64,000 bases of DNA from Nocardiopsis prasina DSM 43845 (GCF_000341265.1 NZ_ANAE01000128.1:1-64000), one strand, 5' to 3'; counted from the stretch's first letter, positions 18,607 through 27,116 are shown. Notes: generated by a model from the letters alone, not told the origin. A program made the numbers and translations.

Positions 18607-19149
18607 ATGACCGTCGACGACACCGCAGTCCGCGCCGCCGCGCCCACCCCGCTCACCCTGGACCGCCTGTCCGAGCTGACCGCGAAGGTCGCCGAGGAGG
18701 TCCGCCAGGGAATCCACGAGATCCGTTTCGACGCCGAGGACCGCTGGTCCGTCCGGCTCCACGCCGACGACTACACGGACGTCTGGCTCATCTCCTGGAC
18801 GCCCGACCAGTCCACCCGACTGCACGACCACGCGGGCTCCCTCGGCGCCCTGACCGTCGTCACCGGCGAACTGGTCGAGCGCTACTGGGACGGGGAGCTG
18901 CGCGAACGCACCCTCGCTGAGCGCGGCGGCGGCCGCTTCCCGCTCGGCCACGTGCACGACGTCATCAACACCTCGGACCGTCCGGCCGTGAGCGTGCACG
19001 CCTACTCACCGCCGCTGACGGCCATGCACTACTACGAGGTGACCGAGGAGGACTCGCTGCGCCGCACGGGGAGCATCCTCACCACCGACCCCGAGCCCGA
19101 CGTCCCCACGCTGGAGTCGGTGCCCGCTGTCGAAGGGGCGGACCGATGA
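18607..19149 (+). CDS. cysteine dioxygenase-type cupin protein
   Basis: 180 residues with the metal-binding cupin pattern of type I cysteine dioxygenases: TRLHDHAGSLGALTVVTGEL (two His ligands) and VHDVINTSDRPAVSVHAYSP (third His), then MHYYEV. The reaction would be oxidation of cysteine or a related thiol to its sulfinate with Fe(II). The stop overlaps the rhodanese start (ATGA), so the two genes are coupled. It lies among sulfur genes and behind the proposed sulfur operator. Other thiol dioxygenases share the fold. Confidence 0.82.
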   Translation: MTVDDTAVRAAAPTPLTLDRLSELTAKVAEEVRQGIHEIRFDAEDRWSVRLHADDYTDVWLISWTPDQSTRLHDHAGSLGALTVVTGELVERYWDGELRERTLAERGGGRFPLGHVHDVINTSDRPAVSVHAYSPPLTAMHYYEVTEEDSLRRTGSILTTDPEPDVPTLESVPAVEGADR

Positions 19150-19556
19150 GCGTCATCGAACGCGTCCTGAACAGCAGGCGCGCGCACCTGGAGCGGCTCA
19201 CTCCGGTCGAGGCGCTGCGCGCCCAGCGCGAAGGCGCTCTCCTGGTCGACACCCGGCCGGTCGTCAACCGCGCCGCCGAGGGGGAGATTCCCGGTGCCCT
19301 GGTGATCGACCGCAACGTCCTGGAGTGGCGGCTCGACCCCACCAGTCCGGACCGGGTGCCCGAGGCCGACTCGCCGGACCTGCACGTGGTGCTGTTCTGC
19401 AACGAGGGCTACGCCTCCAGTCTGGCCGCCGTTCAGCTCCAGGAGCTGGGGCTGGCCCGCGCCACCGACCTGGTCGGCGGCTTCCGCGCCTGGCGTGAGG
19501 CCGGTCTGCCCGTGACCGAACCCGCGCGAGAGCGGGCTCCCGTCTCCGCTTCCTGA
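19146..19556 (+). CDS. single-domain rhodanese-like sulfurtransferase
   Basis: 136 residues. The rhodanese fold is visible in LLVDTRPVVNRAAEGEIPGA, the active-site loop VLFCNEGYASS with the persulfide-forming Cys, and ATDLVGGFRAWREAGLPV at the end. It overlaps the dioxygenase gene by four bases. Together they suggest a route that oxidises a thiol and handles the released sulfur as persulfide or sulfite. Confidence 0.85.
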   Translation: MSVIERVLNSRRAHLERLTPVEALRAQREGALLVDTRPVVNRAAEGEIPGALVIDRNVLEWRLDPTSPDRVPEADSPDLHVVLFCNEGYASSLAAVQLQELGLARATDLVGGFRAWREAGLPVTEPARERAPVSAS

Positions 19557-19627
19557 CCCCGCCCACCTGCTCGGGGCGGCCCTGACTCCGCCGCCTCGGA
19601 GGCTGGTGTCGTCGCATGTCCCTTATC

Positions 19628-19644
19628 TATACTAAATGAGTAGG
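19628..19644. promoter_or_regulatory. sulfur-regulon palindrome, site 3 (weak left arm)
   Basis: TATAC-TAAATGA-GTAGG, right arm perfect and left arm three of five. It is 98 bp upstream of the small membrane ORF that leads the YeiH exporter gene. Confidence 0.45.
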
Positions 19645-19742
19645 TTTAATGAGGAATGGTCGGACCGCGACCATCCACCCGTCCCACCCTCCTTCCCCTT
19701 CCCCCGACCCAGGGCGCCGGGCGCGCCCGGAGGAGAAGCGTC

Positions 19743-19889
19743 ATGAGTGAAACACCCTCCACACCACCACCCACCACTCCCGAACGGACCGGCTTCAGGA
19801 TCAGCGAGGACTGGGCCGCCACCCTCACGGGTCTCGTGCTGCTCGGCCTGTGCCTGCTCGGCGTGATCCCCGAGGGGCTGATCCCGTGA
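19743..19889 (+). CDS. small single-helix membrane protein coupled to the YeiH exporter
   Basis: ATG 19743 follows GGAGGAGAAG. The 48-residue product has a Pro/Thr-rich N-terminus, then FRISEDWAATLTGLVLLGLC ending in LLGVIPEGLIP, one membrane helix. Many YeiH-type transporters begin with a very similar SEDW-membrane-helix segment, so this looks like the transporter's first segment encoded as a separate small gene. The stop TGA overlaps the GTG start of yeiH by three bases. Whether the peptide is a subunit of the transporter is inference. Confidence 0.7.
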   Translation: MSETPSTPPPTTPERTGFRISEDWAATLTGLVLLGLCLLGVIPEGLIP

Positions 19890-21136
19890 GCACCGAGAAC
19901 ACCGACCCCCACCGCTCCGACGACACTCCCGAGAAGGGCGGACCCGCGGAGGCCGCGGCTCCCGCCGCCATCGGGGCCCCGGCCACCACCGCGGCCGAGG
20001 CCCCGGACACGGGTGGGGTGTCCGACGCCCCAGGGAACACCACGCCCCCAACCGCCTCCCGGGGCTGGACCACGCTCGGCCTGCTCGTCGTGCTGGCCCT
20101 GGCCGCCGCCACCCGGTTCCTGGAGTCCTGGGTCCCCGAAGCCGCCGAGGGCACCGCGCTGTCCGGATTCGCGGGCGCCGTCGAGTACCCCGTCTACGCG
20201 ATCCTCCTCGGCCTGGCCGGGAACCTGGTCCTGTCACTGACCGGGCTGCTCGACCGCCTGTCACCGGCCTTCCGGACCGAGTTCCTCATCAAGACCGGTC
20301 TGGTGCTCCTGGGCTCCACCGTCCTGTTCGACGTCATCGTTCGCGCTGCCGGACCGGCCGTCCTCCAAGCCCTGGTCCTGGTCACCTCGGTGTTCCTGTT
20401 CACCTGGTGGCTCGGCGGCAGACTCGGCCTCGACGACCGCCTGCGCGCCCTGCTGGCCTCCTCGGTCTCCATCTGCGGTGTCAGTGCCGCGATCGCCGCG
20501 GCCGGAGCCGTGCAGGCCAGGAAGGAGCAGTTGGCCTACACGGCGAGCCTGGTCATCCTCTTCGCGGTGCCCTCGATCTTCCTCCTCCCCTGGCTGGTCC
20601 AGGTGATGGGGCTCAGCGACGCCCAGGCGGGCGCCTGGATCGGCGGCAACATCGACACCACCGCCGCCGTCGCAGCCTCGGGGGCGATCGTGGGCGAGGA
20701 GGCGCTCCAGATCGCCTCCATCGTCAAGGCCACCCAGAACGTCCTGATGGGTGTGGTCGCGGTTCTGCTCACTGCCTACTTCGCCTTCCGGGTGGCCGCC
20801 GCCGACGGCACGGCCGCCGAGGGCCGACGTCCCGGAGTGCGCACCCTGTGGGACCGCTTCCCCAAGTTCGTGCTGGGTTTCCTGGTCGCCTCGGTGGTGG
20901 CCACGCTGTGGGCCAACAACGCCGCCGAGGACGCCCAGGCGGGCCTGGACACGGCCAGGGCCCTGCGTGACTGGTTCCTCATCGCGGCCTTCACCAGCAT
21001 CGGCCTGGAGTTCCGGCTCGGTTCGCTGCGCGAGGCGGGTTGGCGTCCGATCGGTGTCTTCGGCGCCGCCACCGCGTTCAACCTGCTGGTCGGTCTGCTG
21101 CTGGCGATGCTGTTGTTCCGGGACTTCTCCTTCTGA
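19886..21136 (+). CDS. YeiH/UPF0324 family membrane protein, putative sulfate/sulfite exporter
   Basis: GTG 19886 overlaps the small ORF. The 416 residues begin with about 60 Pro/Ala/Glu/Thr-rich residues, followed by about ten membrane segments. Family signatures include FLIKTGLVLLGSTVLFDVIV, ALLASSVSICGVSAAIAAAG, WIGGNIDTTAAVAASGAIVG and QIASIVKATQNVLMGVVAVL. Members are annotated as putative sulfate exporters, not well proven. The setting among organosulfur oxygenases fits removal of excess sulfite or sulfate. Confidence 0.85.
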   Translation: MSTENTDPHRSDDTPEKGGPAEAAAPAAIGAPATTAAEAPDTGGVSDAPGNTTPPTASRGWTTLGLLVVLALAAATRFLESWVPEAAEGTALSGFAGAVEYPVYAILLGLAGNLVLSLTGLLDRLSPAFRTEFLIKTGLVLLGSTVLFDVIVRAAGPAVLQALVLVTSVFLFTWWLGGRLGLDDRLRALLASSVSICGVSAAIAAAGAVQARKEQLAYTASLVILFAVPSIFLLPWLVQVMGLSDAQAGAWIGGNIDTTAAVAASGAIVGEEALQIASIVKATQNVLMGVVAVLLTAYFAFRVAAADGTAAEGRRPGVRTLWDRFPKFVLGFLVASVVATLWANNAAEDAQAGLDTARALRDWFLIAAFTSIGLEFRLGSLREAGWRPIGVFGAATAFNLLVGLLLAMLLFRDFSF

Positions 21137-21176
21137 CCAGGGAGGCTCGGGGCCGCAGGGGCGGCCCGGCCGAATG

Positions 21177-21215
21177 AGGGGCGCGGCGCCTCCTGTGAGG
21201 GGGCGCCGCGCCCCT
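21177..21215 (+). terminator. hairpin terminator after yeiH-like gene
   Basis: Perfect 14-bp stem AGGGGCGCGGCGCC/GGCGCCGCGCCCCT with an 11-base loop; the neighbouring gene is convergent, so it can serve both strands. Confidence 0.75.
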
Positions 21216-21284
21216 GTCGTGTCCGTGGGCGCGAAGGGGGCCGCCGTGCGTTCTGCGAGAGACTCCGCGCGACGGCCCCGCCGG

Positions 21285-21827
21285 TCAGTCCCCCCGTTCA
21301 GGGACTGACGTCGTGGGGCCGTGGTAGATGTACCCGACCTTGCGCACCGTGGCGATGCGGCCCCCGGCCCGGCCGAGTTTGCGGCGCAGGCGGTGGATGT
21401 GCACGTCGATGGTGCGCGAGTGCAGTTCGCGGCTGGAGCCCCAGACCCGTTCCATGAGCTCGCCCCGGGTGACCGCGCGGCCGGGGGCGGCGGTCAGGCA
21501 CTCGAGGAGCTCGTACTCCTGGAAGGTCAGCTCGACCTCGGTGCCCTGGGCCCACACGCGGCGGGAGTCCCGGTCCAGGAGCAGGTCGCCGCCGGCCTCC
21601 GGCGTGGGGCGGACTCCCGGGTGCGGTTCGTCCACGACGACCCCGTACACCAGCATGTACCGGCCGCTCTCGGGGAGCGGGAGCAGGCCGAGGAGCGAGT
21701 GCTCGCCCCCCGGGGCCTCCGCGCCGGGGGAGACGGCGGGTGCGGGTACGGCGGTCAGGGCCGGGTGACTCCGCGTCGGGGTGGGGCGGTCGTCGGCTCG
21801 AGGAGGTGCGGTGTGTGCGCTGAGCAT
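21285..21827 (-). CDS. orphan winged-helix regulator, OmpR/PhoB DNA-binding type
   Basis: ATG 21827, 180 residues. The N-terminal 85 residues are Pro/Ala-rich and show no receiver domain or phosphorylatable Asp pattern. The C-terminal part is a clear OmpR/PhoB wing: LTFQEYELLECLTAAPGRAV, TRGELMERVWGSSRELHSRT, DVHIHRLRRKLG and VRKVGYIYHG. It is divergent from the MetQ-like gene in the middle of the sulfur region and so is a candidate local regulator, but nothing in the sequence shows what it binds. Confidence 0.75.
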   Translation of the reverse strand: MLSAHTAPPRADDRPTPTRSHPALTAVPAPAVSPGAEAPGGEHSLLGLLPLPESGRYMLVYGVVVDEPHPGVRPTPEAGGDLLLDRDSRRVWAQGTEVELTFQEYELLECLTAAPGRAVTRGELMERVWGSSRELHSRTIDVHIHRLRRKLGRAGGRIATVRKVGYIYHGPTTSVPERGD

Positions 21828-21930
21828 GTACCCATGATGCTTCCGGTTCCCTTTAAAAGCTACCGGATTAGTGGGTAATTTTTCACGCTGTGGGGAAGGC
21901 CACGATCGGCCTGGGGCAAAACGGATTTTT

Positions 21931-21947
21931 CCTACCAACAAGGTGGT
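21931..21947. promoter_or_regulatory. sulfur-regulon palindrome, site 4
   Basis: CCTAC-CAACAAG-GTGGT, left arm perfect. It lies between the winged-helix regulator and the MetQ-like gene, 119 bp before the latter's start. Confidence 0.5.
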
Positions 21948-22066
21948 CTAGTCTCTGGTACCAACACGCCCGCGCCCCACGAAGGTGCCGGGCCTGCCGG
22001 TGGCGGTTCCCCCGCCGTCGGGCACCCCCCGCGATCCTCCGCCCCACGACCACGAAGGAGTGCACC

Positions 22067-22933
22067 ATGCGCACGACCTCGACCCTTATCGGCGCGTCCG
22101 CCCTGGCTCTGACCCTCGCCGCCTGCGGTGCCCCCAGCGAGCAGGGCTCCGGGTCCGCCGGCGCCGAGTCCGGGCAGGGGCCGCTCAGGGTCGGTGTCAG
22201 TCCGGTGCCGCACGGTGACATCCTCGCCTTCATCGACGAGAACCTCGCCGAGGAGGCCGGGCTGGAGCTGGAGATCGAGGAGATCGCCGACTACAACACG
22301 CCCAACGCCGGGCTCGTCAACGGTGACCTGGACGCCAACTACTTCCAGCACCGCTCGTTCCTGAACGAGTGGGTCGAGAACGGCCCCGACGCGGAACTGA
22401 CCTACGTCACCGACGTCCACATCGAGCGGTTGGGCCTCTACTCCGAGACCTACGAGGGCGCGGACGACCTGCCCACGGGCGCCAAGGTCGCGGTCCCCAA
22501 CGACCCGGCCAATCTCTACCGCGCGCTGACGATCCTGGAGACCGAGGGTCTGATCACCGTGGATCCCGACGCCGGTGAGACGGCCACGGAGAAGGACGTC
22601 GTCGACAACCCGCAGGACCTGGTCATCACGCCGCTGGAAGCCGCGCAGCTGCCGCGCTCCATCGCCGACGTCGACGCCGCGGTCATCAACGGCAACTACG
22701 CCATCGAGGCCGGGGTCACCGAGGACGCCAACGTTCTGGCCTGGGAGCCCGAGGGCGACGACTACGTCGAGAAGTACGCCAACGGCCTGGTGGTCCTGGA
22801 CGAGAACACCGACGACGAGCGCGTCCAGTTGCTGGCCGAACTGCTGCACGACGAGCGGGTCCTGGAGTACGTCCAGGAGACCTGGCAGGGCGTGGTGCTG
22901 CCGGTCAACGCCGACGGCTCCCTCGCGGAGTAG
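22067..22933 (+). CDS. NlpA/MetQ-family substrate-binding lipoprotein
   Basis: ATG 22067 after AAGGAG. A lipoprotein signal ends at LAAC near residue 20. The mature part follows the MetQ pattern: RVGVSPVPHGDILAFI, LEIEEIADYNTPNAGL, DANYFQHRSFLNEW, VAVPNDPANLYRAL and AAVINGNYAIEAG. These proteins bind methionine or related sulfur amino acids for a MetNI importer, but no MetN or MetI gene is adjacent. It may use a MetNI encoded elsewhere. A sulfur operator candidate lies upstream. Confidence 0.87.
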   Translation: MRTTSTLIGASALALTLAACGAPSEQGSGSAGAESGQGPLRVGVSPVPHGDILAFIDENLAEEAGLELEIEEIADYNTPNAGLVNGDLDANYFQHRSFLNEWVENGPDAELTYVTDVHIERLGLYSETYEGADDLPTGAKVAVPNDPANLYRALTILETEGLITVDPDAGETATEKDVVDNPQDLVITPLEAAQLPRSIADVDAAVINGNYAIEAGVTEDANVLAWEPEGDDYVEKYANGLVVLDENTDDERVQLLAELLHDERVLEYVQETWQGVVLPVNADGSLAE

Positions 22934-22987
22934 CGTTCACGGGCCTCCGGGTCCGGCGTGCCGACGGGCGCGCGCCTTCACCCCCTC

Positions 22988-23023
22988 GGGGCGGTGGAGC
23001 CCCTCGGGCTCCACCGCCCCTTT
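22988..23023 (+). terminator. intrinsic terminator of the MetQ-like gene
   Basis: Perfect 15-bp stem GGGGCGGTGGAGCCC/GGGCTCCACCGCCCC with a 3-base loop, followed by TTT. Confidence 0.85.
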
Positions 23024-23125
23024 CGTGTTCCCGCTGGTGGGTGGCGGGTTGATGACTTTCCGTGATCGAACGTGGGTAAAGTGTCCTGAGTCACAGGAAA
23101 CCTCCGTGCCTCCTGTTCCACAAAA

Positions 23126-23142
23126 CCTACTTATTAAGTAGA
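23126..23142. promoter_or_regulatory. sulfur-regulon palindrome, site 5
   Basis: CCTAC-TTATTAA-GTAGA with the perfect 15-base core CTACTTATTAAGTAG at 23127-23141. It ends 42 bp before the first SsuA-like gene; the identical core recurs before the paralogue. Confidence 0.7.
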
Positions 23143-23184
23143 GTTTGCCCCGTTCGCCCCTCTGATCACCCGAAAGGGACCCTC

Positions 23185-24234
23185 ATGAGTCTGCGCAAGC
23201 CCGTGCTTTCGGCCGCCGCCACGGTACTGGCGATCGGGATGACCGCGACCGCCTGTGGAGGGTCGGGCGGAGATGGAGGCGGTGACGTCGACACCCTGAC
23301 CCTCGGTTACTTCCCGAACATCACCCACGCCCCCGCCCTGGTCGGCGTGGAGAACGGCACCTTCGCCGAGGCCCTGGGCGACGTCGAGCTGTCCACCCAG
23401 ACCTTCAATGCGGGCCCCGACGCCATCAACGCGTTGTTCGCCGGCGAGATCGACGCCACCTTCATCGGGCCCAACCCCGCCATCAACGGGTGGTCGCAGT
23501 CGGACGGCACCGCCCTGCGCGTCATCGCGGGGTCCACCTCGCGTGGCGCGGGCCTGGTGGTCCGCCCGGGGATCGACTCCGTCGACGACCTGCCGGGCAC
23601 CACCCTGTCCACGCCGCAGCTGGCCAACACCCAGGACGTGGCTCTGCGCTGGTTCGCCCAGGAACAGGGCTGGGAGGTCGACACCGAGGGCGGCGGTGAC
23701 CTCTCGATCATCCCGCAGGACAACTCGGACATCATCAACGCCTTCGAGCTCGGGGAGATCGACGGGGCCTGGGTGCCCGAGCCCCACCTGAGCCGCCTGC
23801 TGGTGGAGCTCGACGGGGAGCTGCTGGTGGACGAGGCCGACCTCTGGGAGGAGACCGGCGGCGACTTCGTCACCACGCACCTGATCGTCAGCGCCGACTT
23901 CCTGGAGTCCCACCCCGACGTGGTGGAGGACCTGCTGCGCGGTCACATCGAGACCGTCGACTGGATCAACGACAACTCTGAGGAGGCGCAGGAGGCCGCC
24001 ATCGCGCACCTGGGAGCGGTCTCCGGCAGTGGTCCCAGTCCCGAGGTGGTCGCCTCGGCCTTCGAGAACACGGTCTTCACGGTCGACCCGATCGCCCCCT
24101 CGCTCCGGGGTGGTGCGGAACACGCCGAGGCCGTGGGTCTGCTGGACCCTGTCGACCTGGAGGGCATCTACGCCCTGGACCCGCTCAACAGGCTGCTCGA
24201 CGAGGGGTCCCGTGAGCAGGTCGCCGGGCTGTAG
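23185..24234 (+). CDS. SsuA-like sulfonate-binding lipoprotein, copy 1
   Basis: 349 residues with a lipoprotein signal ending at TATAC near residue 22 and a Gly-rich linker. The mature part is the SsuA/TauA/NitT fold: LTLGYFPNITHAPALVGVEN, FAGEIDATFIGPNPAINGW, STPQLANTQDVALRWFAQEQ and LGEIDGAWVPEPHLSRLL. It should deliver an organosulfur or similar small anion to the SsuBC transporter encoded downstream. The next gene is a close paralogue, including its upstream region, so this is a tandem duplication whose copies may have different ligands. Confidence 0.85.
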   Translation: MSLRKPVLSAAATVLAIGMTATACGGSGGDGGGDVDTLTLGYFPNITHAPALVGVENGTFAEALGDVELSTQTFNAGPDAINALFAGEIDATFIGPNPAINGWSQSDGTALRVIAGSTSRGAGLVVRPGIDSVDDLPGTTLSTPQLANTQDVALRWFAQEQGWEVDTEGGGDLSIIPQDNSDIINAFELGEIDGAWVPEPHLSRLLVELDGELLVDEADLWEETGGDFVTTHLIVSADFLESHPDVVEDLLRGHIETVDWINDNSEEAQEAAIAHLGAVSGSGPSPEVVASAFENTVFTVDPIAPSLRGGAEHAEAVGLLDPVDLEGIYALDPLNRLLDEGSREQVAGL

Positions 24235-24312
24235 TCGCCCGGCGGTCGCGGGGTGGCGGGCTCGGACGGGGGCCGCCACCCCGGCCCACTCCGCCCCGGT
24301 GCTTTCACAAAA

Positions 24313-24329
24313 CCTACTTATTAAGTAGA
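24313..24329. promoter_or_regulatory. sulfur-regulon palindrome, site 6
   Basis: CCTAC-TTATTAA-GTAGA, identical to site 5 and at the same 42-bp distance from the start codon, inside a duplicated leader (flanking ACAAAA and GAGTTT also match). Confidence 0.7.
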
Positions 24330-24371
24330 GTTTTCCCCGTCCCTCCGCAGACACCGACAAGGACCCCTGAG

Positions 24372-25421
24372 ATGCGCGTTTCCCCGACCCCGCTGAGAAC
24401 CACCGCGGCCGCCCTGGCCCTGGGGCTGGTCGCCACCGCGTGCGGGAGCGAGGGGGACGGTGGCGCCGCCGACACCCTGACCCTCGGCTACTTCCCGAAC
24501 ATCACCCACGCCCCCGCGCTCGTGGGCGTGGAACGGGGCATCCTCGACGAGGCGCTGGGCGAGGTCGAGTTCGCCACCCAGACCTTCCACAACGGTCCCG
24601 ACGCGGTCAACGCCGTCTTCTCCGGGGAGATCGACGCGGCCTTCCTCGGCCCCAACCCCGCCGTCAACGGCTGGTCGCAGTCCGAGGGCGAGGCCCTGCA
24701 CGTCGTCGCCGGAGCCGCCACCCAGGGCACCGGCCTGGTGGTCCGCGACGACATCGAGACCGTCGACGACCTGCCCGGACACACCTTCTCCACACCGATG
24801 CTCGGCGGTACCCAGGACGTGGCGCTGCGCTGGTTCGCCCAGGAACAGGGCTGGGAGGTCGACACGGCGGGCGGCGGCGACCTCTCGATCATCCCCCAGG
24901 ACAACCCCGACACCGTCGACGCCTTCCGGCTCGGCGAGATCGACGGCGCCTGGATCCCCGAACCCCACCTGAGCCGGGTCCTGGCCGAGGACGACGCCCA
25001 CCTGCTCGTCGACGAGCCCGACCTGTGGGAGGGGACCGGCGGGCAGTACGTCACCACCCTCCTCGTCGTCAGCGCCGAGTTCCTGGAGAACGAGCCCGAC
25101 ACCGTCGCCGACCTGCTGCGCGGCCATGTGGAGTCGGTCGACTGGATCAACGACAACCCGGAGGAGGCCGCGGAGACCTCCCGCGCTCACCTGGAGGCGC
25201 TCACCGGAGGCGAACTCGACCCCGAGCTCACCACCGCGGCCTTCGAGAACGTCACCTTCACCGTCGACCCGGTCGCGCCGTCGCTTCTGGTCCAGGCGGA
25301 GCAGGCCGAGGCCATCGGCCTGCTGGACCCCGTCGACCTCAACGGAATCTACGCCCTTGACCCGCTCAACGACGTCCTCGCCGAGGCCGGACACGAGCTG
25401 GTCGCCGGGCTGGAAGGGTAA
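24372..25421 (+). CDS. SsuA-like sulfonate-binding lipoprotein, copy 2
   Basis: 349 residues, the same length as copy 1, with signal ending at VATAC and the same landmarks: LTLGYFPNITHAPALVGVER, FSGEIDAAFLGPNPAVNGW, STPMLGGTQDVALRWFAQEQ and LGEIDGAWIPEPHLSRVL. Differences gather in the signal peptide and in the substrate-facing loops. It is directly followed by the ATPase gene (7 bp gap), so this copy is the one coupled to the transporter. Confidence 0.85.
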   Translation: MRVSPTPLRTTAAALALGLVATACGSEGDGGAADTLTLGYFPNITHAPALVGVERGILDEALGEVEFATQTFHNGPDAVNAVFSGEIDAAFLGPNPAVNGWSQSEGEALHVVAGAATQGTGLVVRDDIETVDDLPGHTFSTPMLGGTQDVALRWFAQEQGWEVDTAGGGDLSIIPQDNPDTVDAFRLGEIDGAWIPEPHLSRVLAEDDAHLLVDEPDLWEGTGGQYVTTLLVVSAEFLENEPDTVADLLRGHVESVDWINDNPEEAAETSRAHLEALTGGELDPELTTAAFENVTFTVDPVAPSLLVQAEQAEAIGLLDPVDLNGIYALDPLNDVLAEAGHELVAGLEG

Positions 25422-25428
25422 GGGCACC

Positions 25429-26199
25429 ATGACCGCCATCACCGAACCCCGGACCGGGACGAACGCCGTGGAGATCGACTCCATCTCCAAGGTCTTCGGC
25501 CGGGGCAGGGGCGCCGTGACCGCCGTCGACGGCATGTCGATCCACGTCGGCACCGGCGAGTTCCTGTCCATCGTCGGCGCCTCCGGCTGCGGCAAGAGCA
25601 CCCTGCTGTCGCTCGTCGCCGGTCTGGAGGAACCCACCACGGGTTCCGTGGACGTCGGAGACCACCGAGTGGCCATGATGTTCCAGGAGGCCGCGCTCTT
25701 CCCGTGGCTGACCGTGGGCGCCAACATCGAGGTCCCCATGAAGGTGAACCGGGTCCCCGCGGCCGAGCGCCGCAGGCGCGTGACCGAACTCCTGGACCTG
25801 GTCCGCCTGACCGGCTTCGAACGCAAGCGCCCCCACGAGCTCTCCGGGGGCATGCGCCAGCGTGTCGCCCTGGCACGCGCCCTGGCCCAGGACGCCGACG
25901 TCCTGCTGATGGACGAGCCCTTCGGCGCGCTGGACGCCATGACCCGGGACATCCTCCACGACGAGCTCGAACGGATCTGGCAGGAGAAGTCGCTGACCGT
26001 CATGTTCGTCACCCACAACGTGCGCGAGGCCGTGCGCCTGGGCGACCGGGTCGTGCTGCTGTCCAGCCGCCCGGGCCGCGTCATCGAGGAGTTCACGGTG
26101 CACGGCGAACGCCCCCGCCGGATCGACTCCGTGCCCATCGCCGAGCAGGCCGCCGCCATCACCGACCGACTGCGTGAGGAGGTTTCGCGCCATGCCTGA
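25429..26199 (+). CDS. ssuB: ABC transporter ATPase, SsuB/TauB-like
   Basis: ATG 25429, 256 residues. Motifs: Walker A GASGCGKSTLLSLVAG, Q-loop MMFQEAALFPWLTV, signature LSGGMRQRVALARALAQ, Walker B DVLLMDEPFGALDAMTRD and H-loop MFVTHNVREAVRLGDR. The FPWL after the Q-loop and the DEPFGALDA version are typical of nitrate/sulfonate/taurine importers. Its end overlaps the permease gene by eight bases. Confidence 0.88.
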   Translation: MTAITEPRTGTNAVEIDSISKVFGRGRGAVTAVDGMSIHVGTGEFLSIVGASGCGKSTLLSLVAGLEEPTTGSVDVGDHRVAMMFQEAALFPWLTVGANIEVPMKVNRVPAAERRRRVTELLDLVRLTGFERKRPHELSGGMRQRVALARALAQDADVLLMDEPFGALDAMTRDILHDELERIWQEKSLTVMFVTHNVREAVRLGDRVVLLSSRPGRVIEEFTVHGERPRRIDSVPIAEQAAAITDRLREEVSRHA

Positions 26200-27064
26200 G
26201 ACCGACGTGCGTGACCGACAGGTCCAGGGGCTCGACGCCCTCGAACTCCAGCCCCAACGCGGCGTCGACGAACGCGGCGCCGGTGAGATCGCCCGGGGGG
26301 TGTGGGCCGCGACCTGGCCCAAGCTGGCCGCGGTCGTCATCGTGCTGGCGGCCTGGCAGGCGGTCGTGTGGTCCGGCTGGCGCACCGAATTCGTGTTCCC
26401 CGGCCCGGACCGGGTACTGCCCACCCTGTTCAACGAGGTCACCAGCCCCGAGTTCTGGACCGCCGTCCAGGTCACCATGCGCCGTGCCTTCGTGGGGTTC
26501 GCGCTGGCCCTGGCCGTGGGCGTGGTCGTCGGGTTGGCGGTGTCGCAGTTCAAGCCGCTGCGGACGGCGATCGGATCACTGATCACGGGTCTCCAGACCA
26601 TGCCGTCGATCGTGTGGTTCCCGTTCGCGATGCTGCTGTACGGCATCAGCGAGTCGGCCATCATGTTCGTGATCATCCTGGGCGCGGCCCCGTCGATCGC
26701 GGGCGGTCTGACCTCCGGCATCGACTACGTGTCCCCGTCCCTGCTGCGGGCGGGCAAGGTCATGGGTCTGCGCGGGGTCCAGCGCTACACGCTGCTGGTC
26801 ATCCCGGCCGCGCTGCCCATGTTCGTCACCGGTCTCAAGCAGGGGTGGGCGTTCGCCTGGCGTTCACTGATGGCCGGAGAGCTCCTGGTCATCATCAACC
26901 AGCAGAACTCGATCGGCTGGGCGCTGAGCCAGGCCCGCCAGCTCAACGACGCCGAGCGGCTGCTCAGCTACATCATCATCGTGCTGGTCATCGGCATCAT
27001 GATCGACGTGTTCTTCAGCTGGGCGGACCGCTCGCTGCGCCGCCGCTGGGGCATCACCCAGTAA
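26192..27064 (+). CDS. ssuC: ABC transporter permease, SsuC/TauC-like
   Basis: ATG 26192 follows GAGGAGG. The 290 residues have a charged N-terminal tail of about 45 residues and six membrane segments (LAAVVIVLAAWQAVVWSGW first). The ATPase-contact loop region is SPSLLRAGKVMGLRGVQRYT, and the end SYIIIVLVIGIMIDVFFSWA is typical of SsuC. It completes an SsuABC-like importer. Confidence 0.88.
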   Translation: MPETDVRDRQVQGLDALELQPQRGVDERGAGEIARGVWAATWPKLAAVVIVLAAWQAVVWSGWRTEFVFPGPDRVLPTLFNEVTSPEFWTAVQVTMRRAFVGFALALAVGVVVGLAVSQFKPLRTAIGSLITGLQTMPSIVWFPFAMLLYGISESAIMFVIILGAAPSIAGGLTSGIDYVSPSLLRAGKVMGLRGVQRYTLLVIPAALPMFVTGLKQGWAFAWRSLMAGELLVIINQQNSIGWALSQARQLNDAERLLSYIIIVLVIGIMIDVFFSWADRSLRRRWGITQ

Positions 27065-27078
27065 CCAGGGAACGAGGG

Positions 27079-27116
27079 GGAGGGGCCGTGTGTTCGCGAG
27101 GGCGCACGGCCCCTCC
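27079..27116. terminator. bidirectional hairpin terminator
   Basis: 12-bp stem GGAGGGGCCGTG/CACGGCCCCTCC with a 14-base loop between the convergent ssuC and TauE genes. Confidence 0.7.

Noticed and set aside
22988-23023. Riboswitch after the MetQ-like gene
   Set aside because: It is a simple perfect hairpin followed by T residues, an intrinsic terminator.
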